Source: Planctomyces sp. (GTDB lineage Bacteria > Planctomycetota > Planctomycetia > Planctomycetales > Planctomycetaceae). From it: a stretch of DNA of 58,458 bases. The translations under genes and the position numbers were made by a program. The stretch covers positions 1 to 58,458 of the forward strand of contig SXKJ01000044.1 in the NCBI GenBank assembly GCA_005778115.1, written 5' to 3'. This document shows positions 26,148 through 35,089 of the stretch, piece by piece. The first letter of the stretch is position 1; each line of letters begins with the position of its first letter. The notes under the pieces are model-generated. The model had not been told where the DNA came from. It did no database searches and saw only the letters and a list, made by a program, of their open reading frames with translations.

Positions 26148-26192
26148 CGCCATCACGATCAAGCATCAGACAAGGTCAGAGGAGTGCGTGCG

Positions 26193-27575
26193 ATGAAACG
26201 CCAGACGTGCGTCATGGCAAGCGTTTTGTTCCTGCTGTTGGCGGGGACGCAAGTCGCTCAAGCCGGATATTGTGGAGCAGCCAGCTACAACTGTTGCCCG
26301 ACTTCAACCTGCGCTCCGTGTGGTGATCTCTGCCAAGCTCAGCAGTGTTGCACGACTTGCTACAAGACGGTTCAGGACGTCGTGTGGGATCGCTGCGAAA
26401 AGATCTGCTACCAGACGGTCTACGATCAGCAGTGCGAACAGGTTCCCGTCTGCTGCACTCGGACCTGCTACGAAACCTGCTATCGCGACGAGTGCTATAC
26501 CGTCTGCCGCCCAGTGACTCAAACCTGCTGGCGCGACGAGACCTGCACGATGCGCGTTCCCTGCTATCAAACCTGCTACCGCGACGAGTGCTACACCGTA
26601 TGCGTCCCCTGCGTGCAAACGTGCTGGCGTGATGAGTGCTACAACGTCTGCAAGCCCTGCTATCAAACCTGCTACCGCGATGTCTGTTACACCGTCTGCA
26701 AACCGGTGACGCAAACGTGCTGGCGCGACGAGTGCTACACGACCTGCGAAGTGGTTTCCGAGACGTGCTACAAGGACGTCTGCTACACCGTTTGCCGCCC
26801 CTGCACCGAGACAAAGTACGTCGATGTCTGCTGCGGCGAATGGAAGACGGTCAGCGAGTGCGTCCCCGGCCCAGTCATCAACAAGTGCGTGCAAGACCCC
26901 GGAGCCTGGAGCCAAGACTCCTGCACCGGCTGCTGCACCTACAAGCCGGGCTGCTGCCGAACAGTTCAAGTTCAATGCCCGCCGACCGTCTGCTGTCGCA
27001 AAGTCTGGTGCCCGAAAGTCGTCAAACAAGCGGTCTGCTGCACCAAGTGGGTGCCGGAGACTCGCACTTGCCGAGTCCCTTACCAAGTCTGCCGCACGGT
27101 GCCAAAGACCTGCACTCGCAAAGTGCCGTACACGACTTGCTCGATGACTCAAGAGACTCGCACCTGCCGAGTTCCTTACACGACCTGCACGATGACCACT
27201 GAGACGCGCACTCGCAAAGTGCCGTACACGACCTGCTCGACTCGACAGGAATGCCGCACTCGCAAAGTGCCGTATGTCACCTGCTCGTGGACGGAGAAGT
27301 GCTACACGAAAAAGGTGCCCTACACGACTTGCACCACGGTCACCGAGACTCGCACTCGCAAGGTTCCCTACACGGTCTGCAAGCAAGTGCCTTACACCCG
27401 CATGGAGACTCGCACTCGCTGCGTGGCTCGCCAAGTGCCGGTGAAGCAAAGCTACTGCGTGCCGCGAGTCGTCTGCCGTCAGGTGCCCTACACGGTCTGC
27501 ACCCCGGTCTGCCCTCAGCCGACCTGCCCGACTTGCACGGCAGGACAACCCGGCCCGAACTGCGCCACGAAATAA
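26193..27575 (+). CDS. Cysteine-rich YTV-repeat secreted protein
   Basis: Predicted planctomycete cell-wall-type protein of 460 residues with a signal peptide (MASVLFLLLAGTQVAQA). About one residue in six is Cys. It has two repeat blocks. Residues about 80-215 hold roughly 13-residue units such as CYRDECYTVCRP and CWRDECYNVC, matching the YTV domain described in Rhodopirellula. Residues about 290-430 hold 15-residue units such as TRTRKVPYTTCSMTQE. Cysteines are regularly spaced, which suggests a disulphide-linked fibre or lattice outside the cell. GAGGAG lies 8 bases before the ATG at 26193; the longer frame lacks a signal character. No partner gene is adjacent. Confidence 0.88.
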   Translation: MKRQTCVMASVLFLLLAGTQVAQAGYCGAASYNCCPTSTCAPCGDLCQAQQCCTTCYKTVQDVVWDRCEKICYQTVYDQQCEQVPVCCTRTCYETCYRDECYTVCRPVTQTCWRDETCTMRVPCYQTCYRDECYTVCVPCVQTCWRDECYNVCKPCYQTCYRDVCYTVCKPVTQTCWRDECYTTCEVVSETCYKDVCYTVCRPCTETKYVDVCCGEWKTVSECVPGPVINKCVQDPGAWSQDSCTGCCTYKPGCCRTVQVQCPPTVCCRKVWCPKVVKQAVCCTKWVPETRTCRVPYQVCRTVPKTCTRKVPYTTCSMTQETRTCRVPYTTCTMTTETRTRKVPYTTCSTRQECRTRKVPYVTCSWTEKCYTKKVPYTTCTTVTETRTRKVPYTVCKQVPYTRMETRTRCVARQVPVKQSYCVPRVVCRQVPYTVCTPVCPQPTCPTCTAGQPGPNCATK

Positions 27576-27587
27576 TGATGGCTTGAA

Positions 27588-27633
27588 GTGATCCGATTGA
27601 TGAGGTCGGTCTCGATCTCATCAATCGGACCAC
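27588..27633. repeat. Hairpin between convergent YTV and lipoprotein genes
   Basis: GTGATCCGATTGATGAG pairs with CTCATCAATCGGACCAC. Read inward from the right it begins GTAGTGGTCCGATTG, a GTAG head. It may serve both genes as a terminator, though no T-run follows. Confidence 0.85.
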
Positions 27634-27657
27634 TACGAACGAAGGTGCTCAATCGGA

Positions 27658-27888
27658 TTACTTGCTAGGCGCAGACTCAGGCATCACACCGGGCTTGAAC
27701 GGCTTCGCCCCTTTCGGCAAGTGCTTCTTGGCCTCTTCTTGATTCATCGCCTTCTCGACGACGGCGGGATCGACGACCGGCACCTTGCTCGGATCGGCCG
27801 GACCAAGCTCCGAGCTTCCGCAGCCAGAAACAAACAGAAAGCCAAGGCATAAACCGCTGGCAACAACGGAGCGCTGAAAAGTCATCAT
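27658..27888 (-). CDS. Small lipoprotein, function unknown
   Basis: A 76-residue protein with a lipoprotein signal (LCLGFLFVSGCGSSELG) and a short Pro/Lys-rich mature part (KKHLPKGAKPFKPGVMPE). Short lipoproteins of this kind are common near planctomycete envelope genes but I know no function. GGAG lies 8 bases before the first of two ATGs (27888). It is the last gene of the minus-strand run that begins with the TPR protein at 38221, though a 138-base gap separates it from the next gene. Confidence 0.75.
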   Translation of the reverse strand: MMTFQRSVVASGLCLGFLFVSGCGSSELGPADPSKVPVVDPAVVEKAMNQEEAKKHLPKGAKPFKPGVMPESAPSK

Positions 27889-28025
27889 TTCTCGATCTCC
27901 ACTTTTTGTGAATGGGCTACGAAAACTCCAAAACAAGTTCGCGACTCAATCCGATTCCACACGCGTTGCGTGCCAACCAGGAACACTCATCTCCAATCGT
28001 TGGACGCTGATTCGTTGGCGAATCG

Positions 28026-29288
28026 TCAGTGACTTGGATTTGGCACGGACTCCAATCGTTGGGCTTGTTCTCGCCAGTGCTGCGTTTCAAAGGCCAATCC
28101 CAGTTGCTCGTAGAATTGCGACATTTGCTGACAATTTTCAAGTTGATCCGGAGTGGCCAACGCCTTCCGTAATGGAGAATGGACCTTCGTCTCCATGAGT
28201 AATTCGACGGACTTGGCCTGACTCCGCATCTCCTCGGCGGCGGTTTCGTCCCCCGCTTTCGCCAAGCAACGCGCCAGTCGATTTTGGATTCGCCAGTCCG
28301 CCTGACCGGGCCAGATCGCGATCACTTTGCGATAACCGACGATAGCCTGTTCGTAATTCCGATCGACCTCGTCGGAAAAAATGGCTTCCAGGCGGAAGTA
28401 TTCATAGCCTGATCGCTCGCCTGGCCAGGCTTTGTAGATCTTGAGGGCGCGGTCGAATTCTCCGAGGTCGTACAGAACCTGGGCCAAGGTCGCCACGAAG
28501 AATGGCTCTTCGAGTGGCGCGTCGGTTGTGTCCAATGCTTGTTGCAATAACTCCAGCGCCGCCTTGGGATCGCCTTCGAGAGAAAACCACCGTGCGACAT
28601 CCGCATGGTTCAGTGCCGCTCGCGGTTCTTGTTCGCGAAACCTCACCAAGCGGCGGGACTCTGTGGAGGCGTCATGGGCCGCGCCTGGTTCGAGAAAGCC
28701 CATGAGTCGATCAATCTCAGGATTCGCCGTGGCGGGATAGAACTGACTCATGTACCACTCGCGCAAACAAAAGGCGCGCTTTTCGAGAGGCGTTGATTCC
28801 AGGACTTTTCGAAAGTGCGGCTCTGCCAGATGCGATCGGCCCGTGAGGTCCAAGAGTTTCCAAAGCACATAATGGGCTTCCACATTTTCAGGATCTGCCG
28901 CCAGCGATTCGCGGAGCAGACGTTCGGACCGGTGAGTCTGCATTCGGACGAACAAGCACATACGCGCCTCTTGAACGCGAGCGGCTGGCCACAGCGGCGA
29001 CTCGCGGCGGATGAAACCCAATTGCTGAATCGCCGAACTGACGGCCCGCTCTGAGTTCAACGCGGAGTCCTTGAAGTAAGCCTCCGCCAATCGCAGGCGC
29101 GCTTCCTCATTCGACGGGTACACCTTCAGGTAGGAGTGCAGTTCGCCGCGTGCGGTTCGCCAGTCCTGCAATCCGAACGCGGTTTTCGCACGTTGCAGCG
29201 ACCGTTGCGCGACAATGCGAGTGATACCGAAGTAGGCTCCGATTCCGAGCACTCCGACCAACAGCAACCGCGCAGCGCGAACTCTCAC
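28026..29288 (-). CDS. Membrane-anchored TPR protein, module A
   Basis: A 420-residue protein with one N-terminal anchor (RAARLLLVGVLGIGAYFGI) followed by TPR-like helix pairs throughout (ARGELHSYLKVYPSNEEARLRL, ALELLQQALDTTDAPLEEP, QAIVGYRKVIAIWPGQADW). TPR arrays bind partner proteins. I start at GTG 29288, which overlaps the stop of the upstream CRTAC1-type gene by 4 bases (GTGA) and has AGGAG 10 bases upstream. A similar TPR gene (36923-38221) sits beside the second CRTAC1-type gene, so the pair is duplicated within one run. Partner unknown. Confidence 0.85.
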   Translation of the reverse strand: MRVRAARLLLVGVLGIGAYFGITRIVAQRSLQRAKTAFGLQDWRTARGELHSYLKVYPSNEEARLRLAEAYFKDSALNSERAVSSAIQQLGFIRRESPLWPAARVQEARMCLFVRMQTHRSERLLRESLAADPENVEAHYVLWKLLDLTGRSHLAEPHFRKVLESTPLEKRAFCLREWYMSQFYPATANPEIDRLMGFLEPGAAHDASTESRRLVRFREQEPRAALNHADVARWFSLEGDPKAALELLQQALDTTDAPLEEPFFVATLAQVLYDLGEFDRALKIYKAWPGERSGYEYFRLEAIFSDEVDRNYEQAIVGYRKVIAIWPGQADWRIQNRLARCLAKAGDETAAEEMRSQAKSVELLMETKVHSPLRKALATPDQLENCQQMSQFYEQLGLAFETQHWREQAQRLESVPNPSH

Positions 29289-31135
29289 GGTGGCGAAGCT
29301 CCTGAAAATGTCGGCAGCAATTCGCGGCCTTCTATAGCCAGCCAATAACGATCCACGGCGACGTTCTCGTAACGAGCGACAGTGCCGGATTGCCAGCGAA
29401 TCTCCAGCGTCACGGGTTCGCTCCAATCTTTAAGCCCCATCAGCAGGCGCGGGTCACTGACACAGAGATAGCTTCCGCCACCGATGCTCATACTCGTGAT
29501 TCGTCGCGTGCCTGCTTCGATGATGACCTGCGTTCCCTGAGCGGGAATTCGATCCGCTCGCCGCAACTCAATTCCCAGAAAATGATGGGGAGTGACCGTG
29601 TCGTTGCGCAGCAATGCCACGGGCCGATCAAGATGCGTGACGAGCAGGTCCAGGTCGCCGTCATTATCGAAATCTGTTCCAGCGGCACCGCGCCCAACGC
29701 TGAGTTGTCGAAAGTAATCCCCGGATTGAGGCCCGACGTCCTCGAATCGCGCCATGCCATCATTGCGCATGATCTGCGGCAACATTGCGAACGGCTTGTG
29801 CTCCGGTCCCAAGACATGACCATTCGCGATCAACAAGTCCGTCGCTCCGTCACGGTCGTAATCGAAGGCCACGGTCCCAAAGCCGAGCCGATCGTGGCTG
29901 ATCGCCACCAAGCGGGAACGGCGACTGTCGTCTTCAAATTGCAGCCCTCCCAAGTTGCGATACAGCGTGTTTTTCTGCGCGTAGAAATGAGTCAGGAAGA
30001 TGTCGCAATACCCGTTGTTGTCGAAATCAGCGCAAGCGACTCCCATGCTCGCTTCATTGAGTCCCATGTCGCTAACGGCGCAACCGGCGATCGGAGCGAC
30101 GTCACGGAATTTGGGAAGCACGTCCATCGCAGTGGGGTGATCGGTTCCGGTATCAGGAACCGTTTGGCGCTGAAACAGGAAATTCGGCGTCATGTCGTTG
30201 GCGACGTAGATTTCATTCTGCCCATCCAAATCAAAGTCGAGGACCGCCACTCCCAAACCTTTGCCGTCGGGAATCGTCACCCCCACCTCTTCAGAGACAT
30301 CACGAAACCGTCCGTCGCCGAGATTCAAAAAGAGCCGATCGTCAACCGCCTCATAGTGACCCGGTCCACAATAACCGGGGACTCCGCTGAAGCGGCATTG
30401 CTCGCGGTTTTGAGGCGTGACATTTAGGTAATTCACCACGAAGAGATCGAGCAGTCGATCGTCATTAATATCCAGCCAAACGACGCCCGATCCCCAGCGA
30501 TCATTTCGCGTACCCGATTCGAGAGTTTGATCCGCGAAGGTTCCGTCGCCAAGATTACGCAGCAACGTGCTGGTTCGATAACCGGTCAAATAGAGGTCTT
30601 CAAACCCATCGCCATCAAGATCGCCGACGGCACAGCCTTGCCCGTAACCGATGGTGGTCGCACCCGCGACTCCCGAAATCTCCGCGAAGGACTCGCCGCC
30701 CCGATTCTGAAACAAGGCATCCGAGTGCGGCTTTGGTCGCCGAGACTCCGATTCCAGTTCGTCCCCATTCACGAGAAAGAGATCGAGCCAGCCGTCACGA
30801 TCAAAATCAAACCAAGCCGCCCCGCCCCCCATGATTTCAGGCAGGAAATAACGTTCCGGAACGGCGTCCGTGTGAAACGTGAATTCGAGCCCTTGCTCAG
30901 CGGAGACCTCGGTGAATCGTGGCGGAAACTCGGCAACCACCGCGTCACGCCGCGACAACACCGCATCCAATTCCTGACGAGTTTTTTGAGCCGACGCGGA
31001 ACGTGAATTGCGCACGCCGCTCAATTCAGATTGAGACGGCAGCACAGCCTGCGGCGCAGAGTCTCCGCCACAACCACCGATGGCCACGACGGCGCAGATC
31101 ACGGTCCCAATCAGGCCTCGCACAATCCCGACCAA
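29285..31135 (-). CDS. FG-GAP/ASPIC-UnbV (CRTAC1-type) lipoprotein, module A
   Basis: An exported lipoprotein of 616 residues: the signal ends AVVAIGGCGG. Repeated FG-GAP/VCBS-type units with calcium-binding-like loops (DFDRDGWLDLFLVN, DLDGDGFEDLYLTG, DFDNDGDLDLLVT) form a probable beta-propeller, and the C terminus (GTQVIIEAGTRRITSMSIGGGSYL) is the ASPIC/UnbV domain. The start is unclear: TTG 31135 directly abuts AAGG, while GTG 31123 is 12 bases away; both keep the lipobox. It overlaps the TPR gene by 4 bases, so the two are translationally coupled. Role in cell-surface binding is inferred only. Confidence 0.88.
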   Translation of the reverse strand: MVGIVRGLIGTVICAVVAIGGCGGDSAPQAVLPSQSELSGVRNSRSASAQKTRQELDAVLSRRDAVVAEFPPRFTEVSAEQGLEFTFHTDAVPERYFLPEIMGGGAAWFDFDRDGWLDLFLVNGDELESESRRPKPHSDALFQNRGGESFAEISGVAGATTIGYGQGCAVGDLDGDGFEDLYLTGYRTSTLLRNLGDGTFADQTLESGTRNDRWGSGVVWLDINDDRLLDLFVVNYLNVTPQNREQCRFSGVPGYCGPGHYEAVDDRLFLNLGDGRFRDVSEEVGVTIPDGKGLGVAVLDFDLDGQNEIYVANDMTPNFLFQRQTVPDTGTDHPTAMDVLPKFRDVAPIAGCAVSDMGLNEASMGVACADFDNNGYCDIFLTHFYAQKNTLYRNLGGLQFEDDSRRSRLVAISHDRLGFGTVAFDYDRDGATDLLIANGHVLGPEHKPFAMLPQIMRNDGMARFEDVGPQSGDYFRQLSVGRGAAGTDFDNDGDLDLLVTHLDRPVALLRNDTVTPHHFLGIELRRADRIPAQGTQVIIEAGTRRITSMSIGGGSYLCVSDPRLLMGLKDWSEPVTLEIRWQSGTVARYENVAVDRYWLAIEGRELLPTFSGASPP

Positions 31136-31209
31136 CCTTCCCGGCTACCACGAAAAAAGGGTCGAGGCGAAACGCACACGACCCTTTCACTTGAAGCGAT
31201 TTCAGAACT

Positions 31210-31273
31210 GTAGCCGCACTCGCCTGAGTGCGGGTGAACGCCGAAAAAAATGCGGCCTGGCGAACGCGGCTAC
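31210..31273. repeat. GTAG-headed palindromic element
   Basis: Left arm GTAGCCGCACTC gcct GAGTGCGG forms its own hairpin. The right arm read inward, GTAGCCGCGTTCGCC, is more diverged. It lies between the DUF1559 and CRTAC1-type genes. Confidence 0.82.
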
Positions 31274-31287
31274 GTCCGATCTACAGC

Positions 31288-32355
31288 TCAGAATTCGGTG
31301 ACGGTCTCGACTCCATTACGTGTGCCGATGGCCCACCAAATTTCGTTGGCGACTGTCTGATTGACTGATCGCACCCCTCCGTCCGCCATGGCGACGTTGG
31401 CGATTCCTGAGTGCTGGCTGCCCGCCGCCATCAGGTTCGAGCCGCCCCAATCGTCGGTGTAAGAGTGGCAGGTTTTCTCATTCGGCATCATCGTGTGGTT
31501 GTAGGCCGAGCCAACTCCCATGAAGGACCAAGCCCAGGACCGGCCACGCATGTTTGGCCGCCCGCTCAGCCCGGTTTGACCAATGCACTGTTGGCGAGTC
31601 GCAGACGTGCTGGGAGACGAATCAGCCCAGGAATGGACTTGAGTGCGGCGGCGGGCGGGATCGGGATCGGGACCAGGCTGATTGGCAAGCCAGTCGATTT
31701 GGGTTTCGGCGTATAGCGCCGTGGTACTGGTGCCGTCGGTGACTCTGGCGGTATTCACATACTGGTCACTTCTAAGCCAATGGGAACTTGGTGCTCCCGC
31801 CCCCTGCACGAACGACGCGACGCCGTTGTGATTGCCATTCACCGCGCGAGCATCTTGCGTTCCCGTGTGATTGCGGTGTGACGTCCCATGATTGATCGCG
31901 TAATTGAAATTGCCCTGTCCGCTAGAAACCGCATTCGGTTCGGAGGGGCAAATAAAGACGGGCAATCGCAAGCTCTGAGTGGCGATGTTGGGATTCCCAC
32001 CGCCACAGTTCCAGCCGCCCGCATCAAAAGCTCCGCAGCCGGTCACAAAGTCCGTTTTTTGGTACGCGGGTTTCATATCCAAGTAAGGCAGAAGGAAAAC
32101 TTTGTCCGAGAAGGCACCACGGAAGTCATCACTGCCACTCCAGGAGATGCTGACGGGGAACATTTTCGCGGCATCGTGGTAATTGTGGAAAGCCAGTGCG
32201 ATCTGTTTGAGATTATTCTTGCACTGAGACCGCCGAGCCGCCTCGCGTGCCTGTTGCACAGCCGGCAACAAGAGGGCGATCAAAACAGCGATGATGGCAA
32301 TGACGACCAGCAACTCAATCAAGGTGAAACCGAACCGAAAGCGCAATCGGGACAT
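31288..32355 (-). CDS. DUF1559 protein with type IV prepilin-like leader
   Basis: Planctomycete-expanded family of unknown function, 355 residues. The N terminus is a prepilin-type leader: after G9, [23 protein letters not shown] with the conserved Glu at mature position 5, so it should be processed by a prepilin peptidase and join a pilus or pseudopilus-type assembly. The [22 protein letters not shown] block is the family hallmark, and the C terminus has H-X9-DG ([15 protein letters not shown]). AAAGGGG lies 5 bases before the ATG at 32355. It lies between the cytochrome/TPR gene and the second CRTAC1-type gene, which hints at a joint envelope function. Confidence 0.94.
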   Translation of the reverse strand: MSRLRFRFGFTLIELLVVIAIIAVLIALLLPAVQQAREAARRSQCKNNLKQIALAFHNYHDAAKMFPVSISWSGSDDFRGAFSDKVFLLPYLDMKPAYQKTDFVTGCGAFDAGGWNCGGGNPNIATQSLRLPVFICPSEPNAVSSGQGNFNYAINHGTSHRNHTGTQDARAVNGNHNGVASFVQGAGAPSSHWLRSDQYVNTARVTDGTSTTALYAETQIDWLANQPGPDPDPARRRTQVHSWADSSPSTSATRQQCIGQTGLSGRPNMRGRSWAWSFMGVGSAYNHTMMPNEKTCHSYTDDWGGSNLMAAGSQHSGIANVAMADGGVRSVNQTVANEIWWAIGTRNGVETVTEF

Positions 32356-32610
32356 GGCAACCCCTTTGCAAAAAGAGTTCGTAAAGGATCTTAATGGCAA
32401 AACTCATCATGACACGCGGCGTGTCAGAGACCAACTGCCGAAGTCCATTTGGTAATAAAACCACACTCAATTATTGCGGAGTAATGTTCACCGCTTCTCT
32501 GACACAGCCTGCCAAAATAGAGCTTCCTTGTCAAAGGCTTGCGTCAATTATTCAGGAATCCTTCAGGTTCGTTAGGCGATGGCTTTGATGCTCGTGACCG
32601 GACTGAAACA

Positions 32611-34482
32611 CTACTTGATCAGTTCTGCACGCAGCAAATATCGATTCTGATCGGACAGGTTCCCCGTCCTGCGACAAAGCTCCGCTAGCCATCGAAAAGC
32701 CTCGACCGCGTGTTGGTCCACGGAAATCGCTTTCTGAGCAACCACGACTGCCTTTTGAGTCTCTTCAGATTCCGCCAGGATTTTGGATAAGGACAGCAGA
32801 GTTTGTGGATCCCAAGGGCGTTGATCGGCCAGTTTCTGATAGCCATCAAGAGCTTTGGCAATTTCTCCTCGGGACCAATGCAACCGACTGAGATTTTGCA
32901 GAACTTCCGTCGAATCCGCCGAGGCAGATTTGGTCTCCAACGCTCTGTACCAGTGGTCAACCGCCGAATCCGGTTCATCCAACATCAGGCAGAGCTGTCC
33001 CAGTCGTGCGTGAGACAACAGGTCGGCGGGCCTGGTTCGGACGACCGATTCCAGGGAAGTCTTCGCCCTTTGTGCGACAAGTACGTTTTCTGACAGCCAA
33101 GCTTGCTCGGCGCGCATGAGTGCATCGGCGCGAGCGGACTCCGCTTTCGGGACCGCGCACTCGGCCTGGTCGATGACTTCCAGTGCGCTCAGTCGTGGAG
33201 CGAATTGTGGCTTAGCGACGCGGGGCTGCCGGAATCGCAGAATGCGATGATCGGTCTGAGTCGTGTGCGGCACGTCGTCCGCGTTCAATGGAGGCATGTG
33301 ACAATGAATGCACGAGTCGCCGATTCCGGGCTTTTGCCGATTCGCGAGCGTTTCGCTGCAATCAGGTTCCGTATGACAGGTCAGGCAGCGTGAACGAAAC
33401 CAAGCGACACGAGTCGCGTCGGGTGGAGTACTATGTGGATCGTGACAGGAGATGCAGCCCAGCCGAGAGTTGCTCCTTTGGAAACACTCACTGGACTTCA
33501 TCTGCATCACCTGACTGACGGAGGCGGTCTGATCACCCGCGGTGTCGGCCTTCGTCACGAAGATCGCCCACACCTCTCCAAGGTGCATCCCTGGCCGAAA
33601 GTCGCCGTGATCACGACCCGATCGCAGGACTTCAGCATCACCTTGCAAATGGCATTGATTGCAGACCGCGTCGCGACGTGCGGGGTCGAGATCGGAAATT
33701 CGCAGGATTGGATCACGGCCGGTTTGGTGGTCCTGCATTTCGCGACGAAACGTGACGTGTTTTTCGCCAGGGCCATGACAGCGCTCGCACCCGATGGAGA
33801 GTTCGATCAGTCGCTCACGCAACGGTCGCTCTTGCCACGTGGAATCTCCGCGCAGGCCACCCGAATGGCAATTGATGCAACGTTCGGTCGCCTCGCGTGA
33901 GAAACGCTTGTGATTCTCCGGAGCGTAACCCGGAGACAAGTCCCACCGTTTTCGGCTGGAGTACCACGCGACGGGTGAAATCAGCCACGCATTCGAGTGA
34001 TCGATCAGGTAGCTGCGGCCACGTTGTCCCGATCCCAGTGCCAGATGAATTTCCACCGCGAATTCGGAGAGCACGCGGTCGTCCTGGTTCACGATGAGTT
34101 CGTGATGTGCAACCAAGTCGCTGGTTTGCTCGACGCGATAGTGGCGACGGGAGTTTTTCGGACGAACGTGAGTCGCGGATTCATAGTCTTCGACAACCTC
34201 CGCATCGAGCACGTTCGTCAGCGATCGCGACATCGGATGTGTCGCATACTTTTGTGCGATCTCGGCGTGGCACTCACCGCACACTCGACTTCCCTGATAT
34301 CCCCAATCCAACTCCCGTTTTGAGGCGAGCGGATCCAGTGGCGGTTCATCCGGCAAAGTCATGAGCGTCGCGTCGCGTGTCGCCAGGAACACTCCGCCAG
34401 CAATCAGGCACAGGACGATCCCCGCGCAAACCAACGGTCGCAGCCGACTCGGACGCGAATCGGTGTCAGGGAGTGTCTGCAT
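32611..34482 (-). CDS. Seven-CXXCH multihaem cytochrome fused to TPR
   Basis: A 623-residue exported protein with an N-terminal membrane anchor (LVCAGIVLCLIAGGVFLAT), a cytochrome-c-type domain and a C-terminal TPR domain. I count seven CXXCH haem motifs: CGECH, CINCH, CERCH, CNQCH, CISCH, CLTCH and CIHCH, the spacing seen in cytochrome c554/NapC-like and doubled-CXXCH proteins. The TPR part covers roughly residues 430-620 (LESVVRTRPADLLSHARLGQ, ALDGYQKLADQRPWDPQTLL). It could move electrons in the envelope. The start at 34482 overlaps the upstream gene by 17 bases, so they are one transcript. I do not see haem-lyase genes nearby. Confidence 0.88.
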   Translation of the reverse strand: MQTLPDTDSRPSRLRPLVCAGIVLCLIAGGVFLATRDATLMTLPDEPPLDPLASKRELDWGYQGSRVCGECHAEIAQKYATHPMSRSLTNVLDAEVVEDYESATHVRPKNSRRHYRVEQTSDLVAHHELIVNQDDRVLSEFAVEIHLALGSGQRGRSYLIDHSNAWLISPVAWYSSRKRWDLSPGYAPENHKRFSREATERCINCHSGGLRGDSTWQERPLRERLIELSIGCERCHGPGEKHVTFRREMQDHQTGRDPILRISDLDPARRDAVCNQCHLQGDAEVLRSGRDHGDFRPGMHLGEVWAIFVTKADTAGDQTASVSQVMQMKSSECFQRSNSRLGCISCHDPHSTPPDATRVAWFRSRCLTCHTEPDCSETLANRQKPGIGDSCIHCHMPPLNADDVPHTTQTDHRILRFRQPRVAKPQFAPRLSALEVIDQAECAVPKAESARADALMRAEQAWLSENVLVAQRAKTSLESVVRTRPADLLSHARLGQLCLMLDEPDSAVDHWYRALETKSASADSTEVLQNLSRLHWSRGEIAKALDGYQKLADQRPWDPQTLLSLSKILAESEETQKAVVVAQKAISVDQHAVEAFRWLAELCRRTGNLSDQNRYLLRAELIK

Positions 34483-35089
34483 TGGGTTTTGCCGGTGAGC
34501 GAGGCGGTGACTTGTCCGATTCGCCAGGTTCCGTTTTCGGTGTTGAGTCACCCGGCGGCGGTACATCCGAAACCAAATTCAGTTCCACAACATTCTTGGC
34601 GGGGTTGCGATCGACCACGATGACCAACCCGGAAGTGTCCGGACTGGAGTACTTCACCGGCGTTGTCATTCGCGGGGCGGAAGGCCCCTGCTGCTTTTCA
34701 AACTGTGTGACAGAGACTCGGTGGCGACCGACGTAAGCTTCCTCGTGGAACTTGCCGCCAATGTCGATGCGCAGAATGAACTCACCATTTTGCTGGATGA
34801 AACCGACTGACTGGGGCACACCTGCTCGATCGGGCCACGCGGTCAATTGTCCGCCGCGCAGCGGAGCGCCGTCCAAGGTGACCTTTCCACGATAGGCCGC
34901 CTTGGAAGGCATCCCGAGATCGTGGACCCATTTTTCGCCTCCCGCGAAAGTCCACCAATAAACCCCGCCGGCTCCGACAACCACCAGGCCAATCGCCAGC
35001 GCCAGCAATAGGCCCAAGCGGGGAGGAGCTTGCACGGGCTTGGAATCTGCAAGAGGGACGTCATTCGCGGAAGAATTCAGGTCGGTCAT
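34466..35089 (-). CDS. Membrane-anchored protein with carboxypeptidase-regulatory-like domain
   Basis: A 207-residue protein: cytosolic start, one transmembrane helix at about residues 27-47, then a beta-rich outer domain (AYRGKVTLDGAPLRGGQLTAW, GEFILRIDIGGKFHEEAYVGRHRVSV) of the carboxypeptidase-regulatory-like or transthyretin-like type that planctomycetes often carry, and a Pro/Lys/Ser-rich tail. Its ATG overlaps the stop of the CRTAC1-type gene upstream (ATGA) and its own end overlaps the cytochrome gene by 17 bases, so the genes are tightly coupled. Function unknown; a small surface accessory to its neighbours is inferred. Confidence 0.78.
   Translation of the reverse strand: MTDLNSSANDVPLADSKPVQAPPRLGLLLALAIGLVVVGAGGVYWWTFAGGEKWVHDLGMPSKAAYRGKVTLDGAPLRGGQLTAWPDRAGVPQSVGFIQQNGEFILRIDIGGKFHEEAYVGRHRVSVTQFEKQQGPSAPRMTTPVKYSSPDTSGLVIVVDRNPAKNVVELNLVSDVPPPGDSTPKTEPGESDKSPPRSPAKPNADTP

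Larger units (their letters stand above)
25875..26192. other. Leader region of the YTV protein gene, palindrome-rich
   Basis: No gene found. It holds three separate palindromes (25876-25934, 25966-25996, 26114-26147). I see no certain promoter. Confidence 0.5.

Noticed and set aside
26470-27450. Tandem repeats that could suggest a CRISPR array
   Set aside because: The repeats are codon-level protein repeats in frame, without constant repeat-spacer structure.
26304-27548. 414-codon frame opposite the YTV gene
   Set aside because: Its Arg/Ala/Ser-rich repeats come from the reverse complement of the Cys repeats; no start signal or family match.
32505-32540. TTGACA on the minus strand upstream of the cytochrome/DUF1559 boundary as a -35 box
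   Set aside because: No -10-like hexamer lies 16-18 bases downstream, and the spacing to a start codon is unclear.
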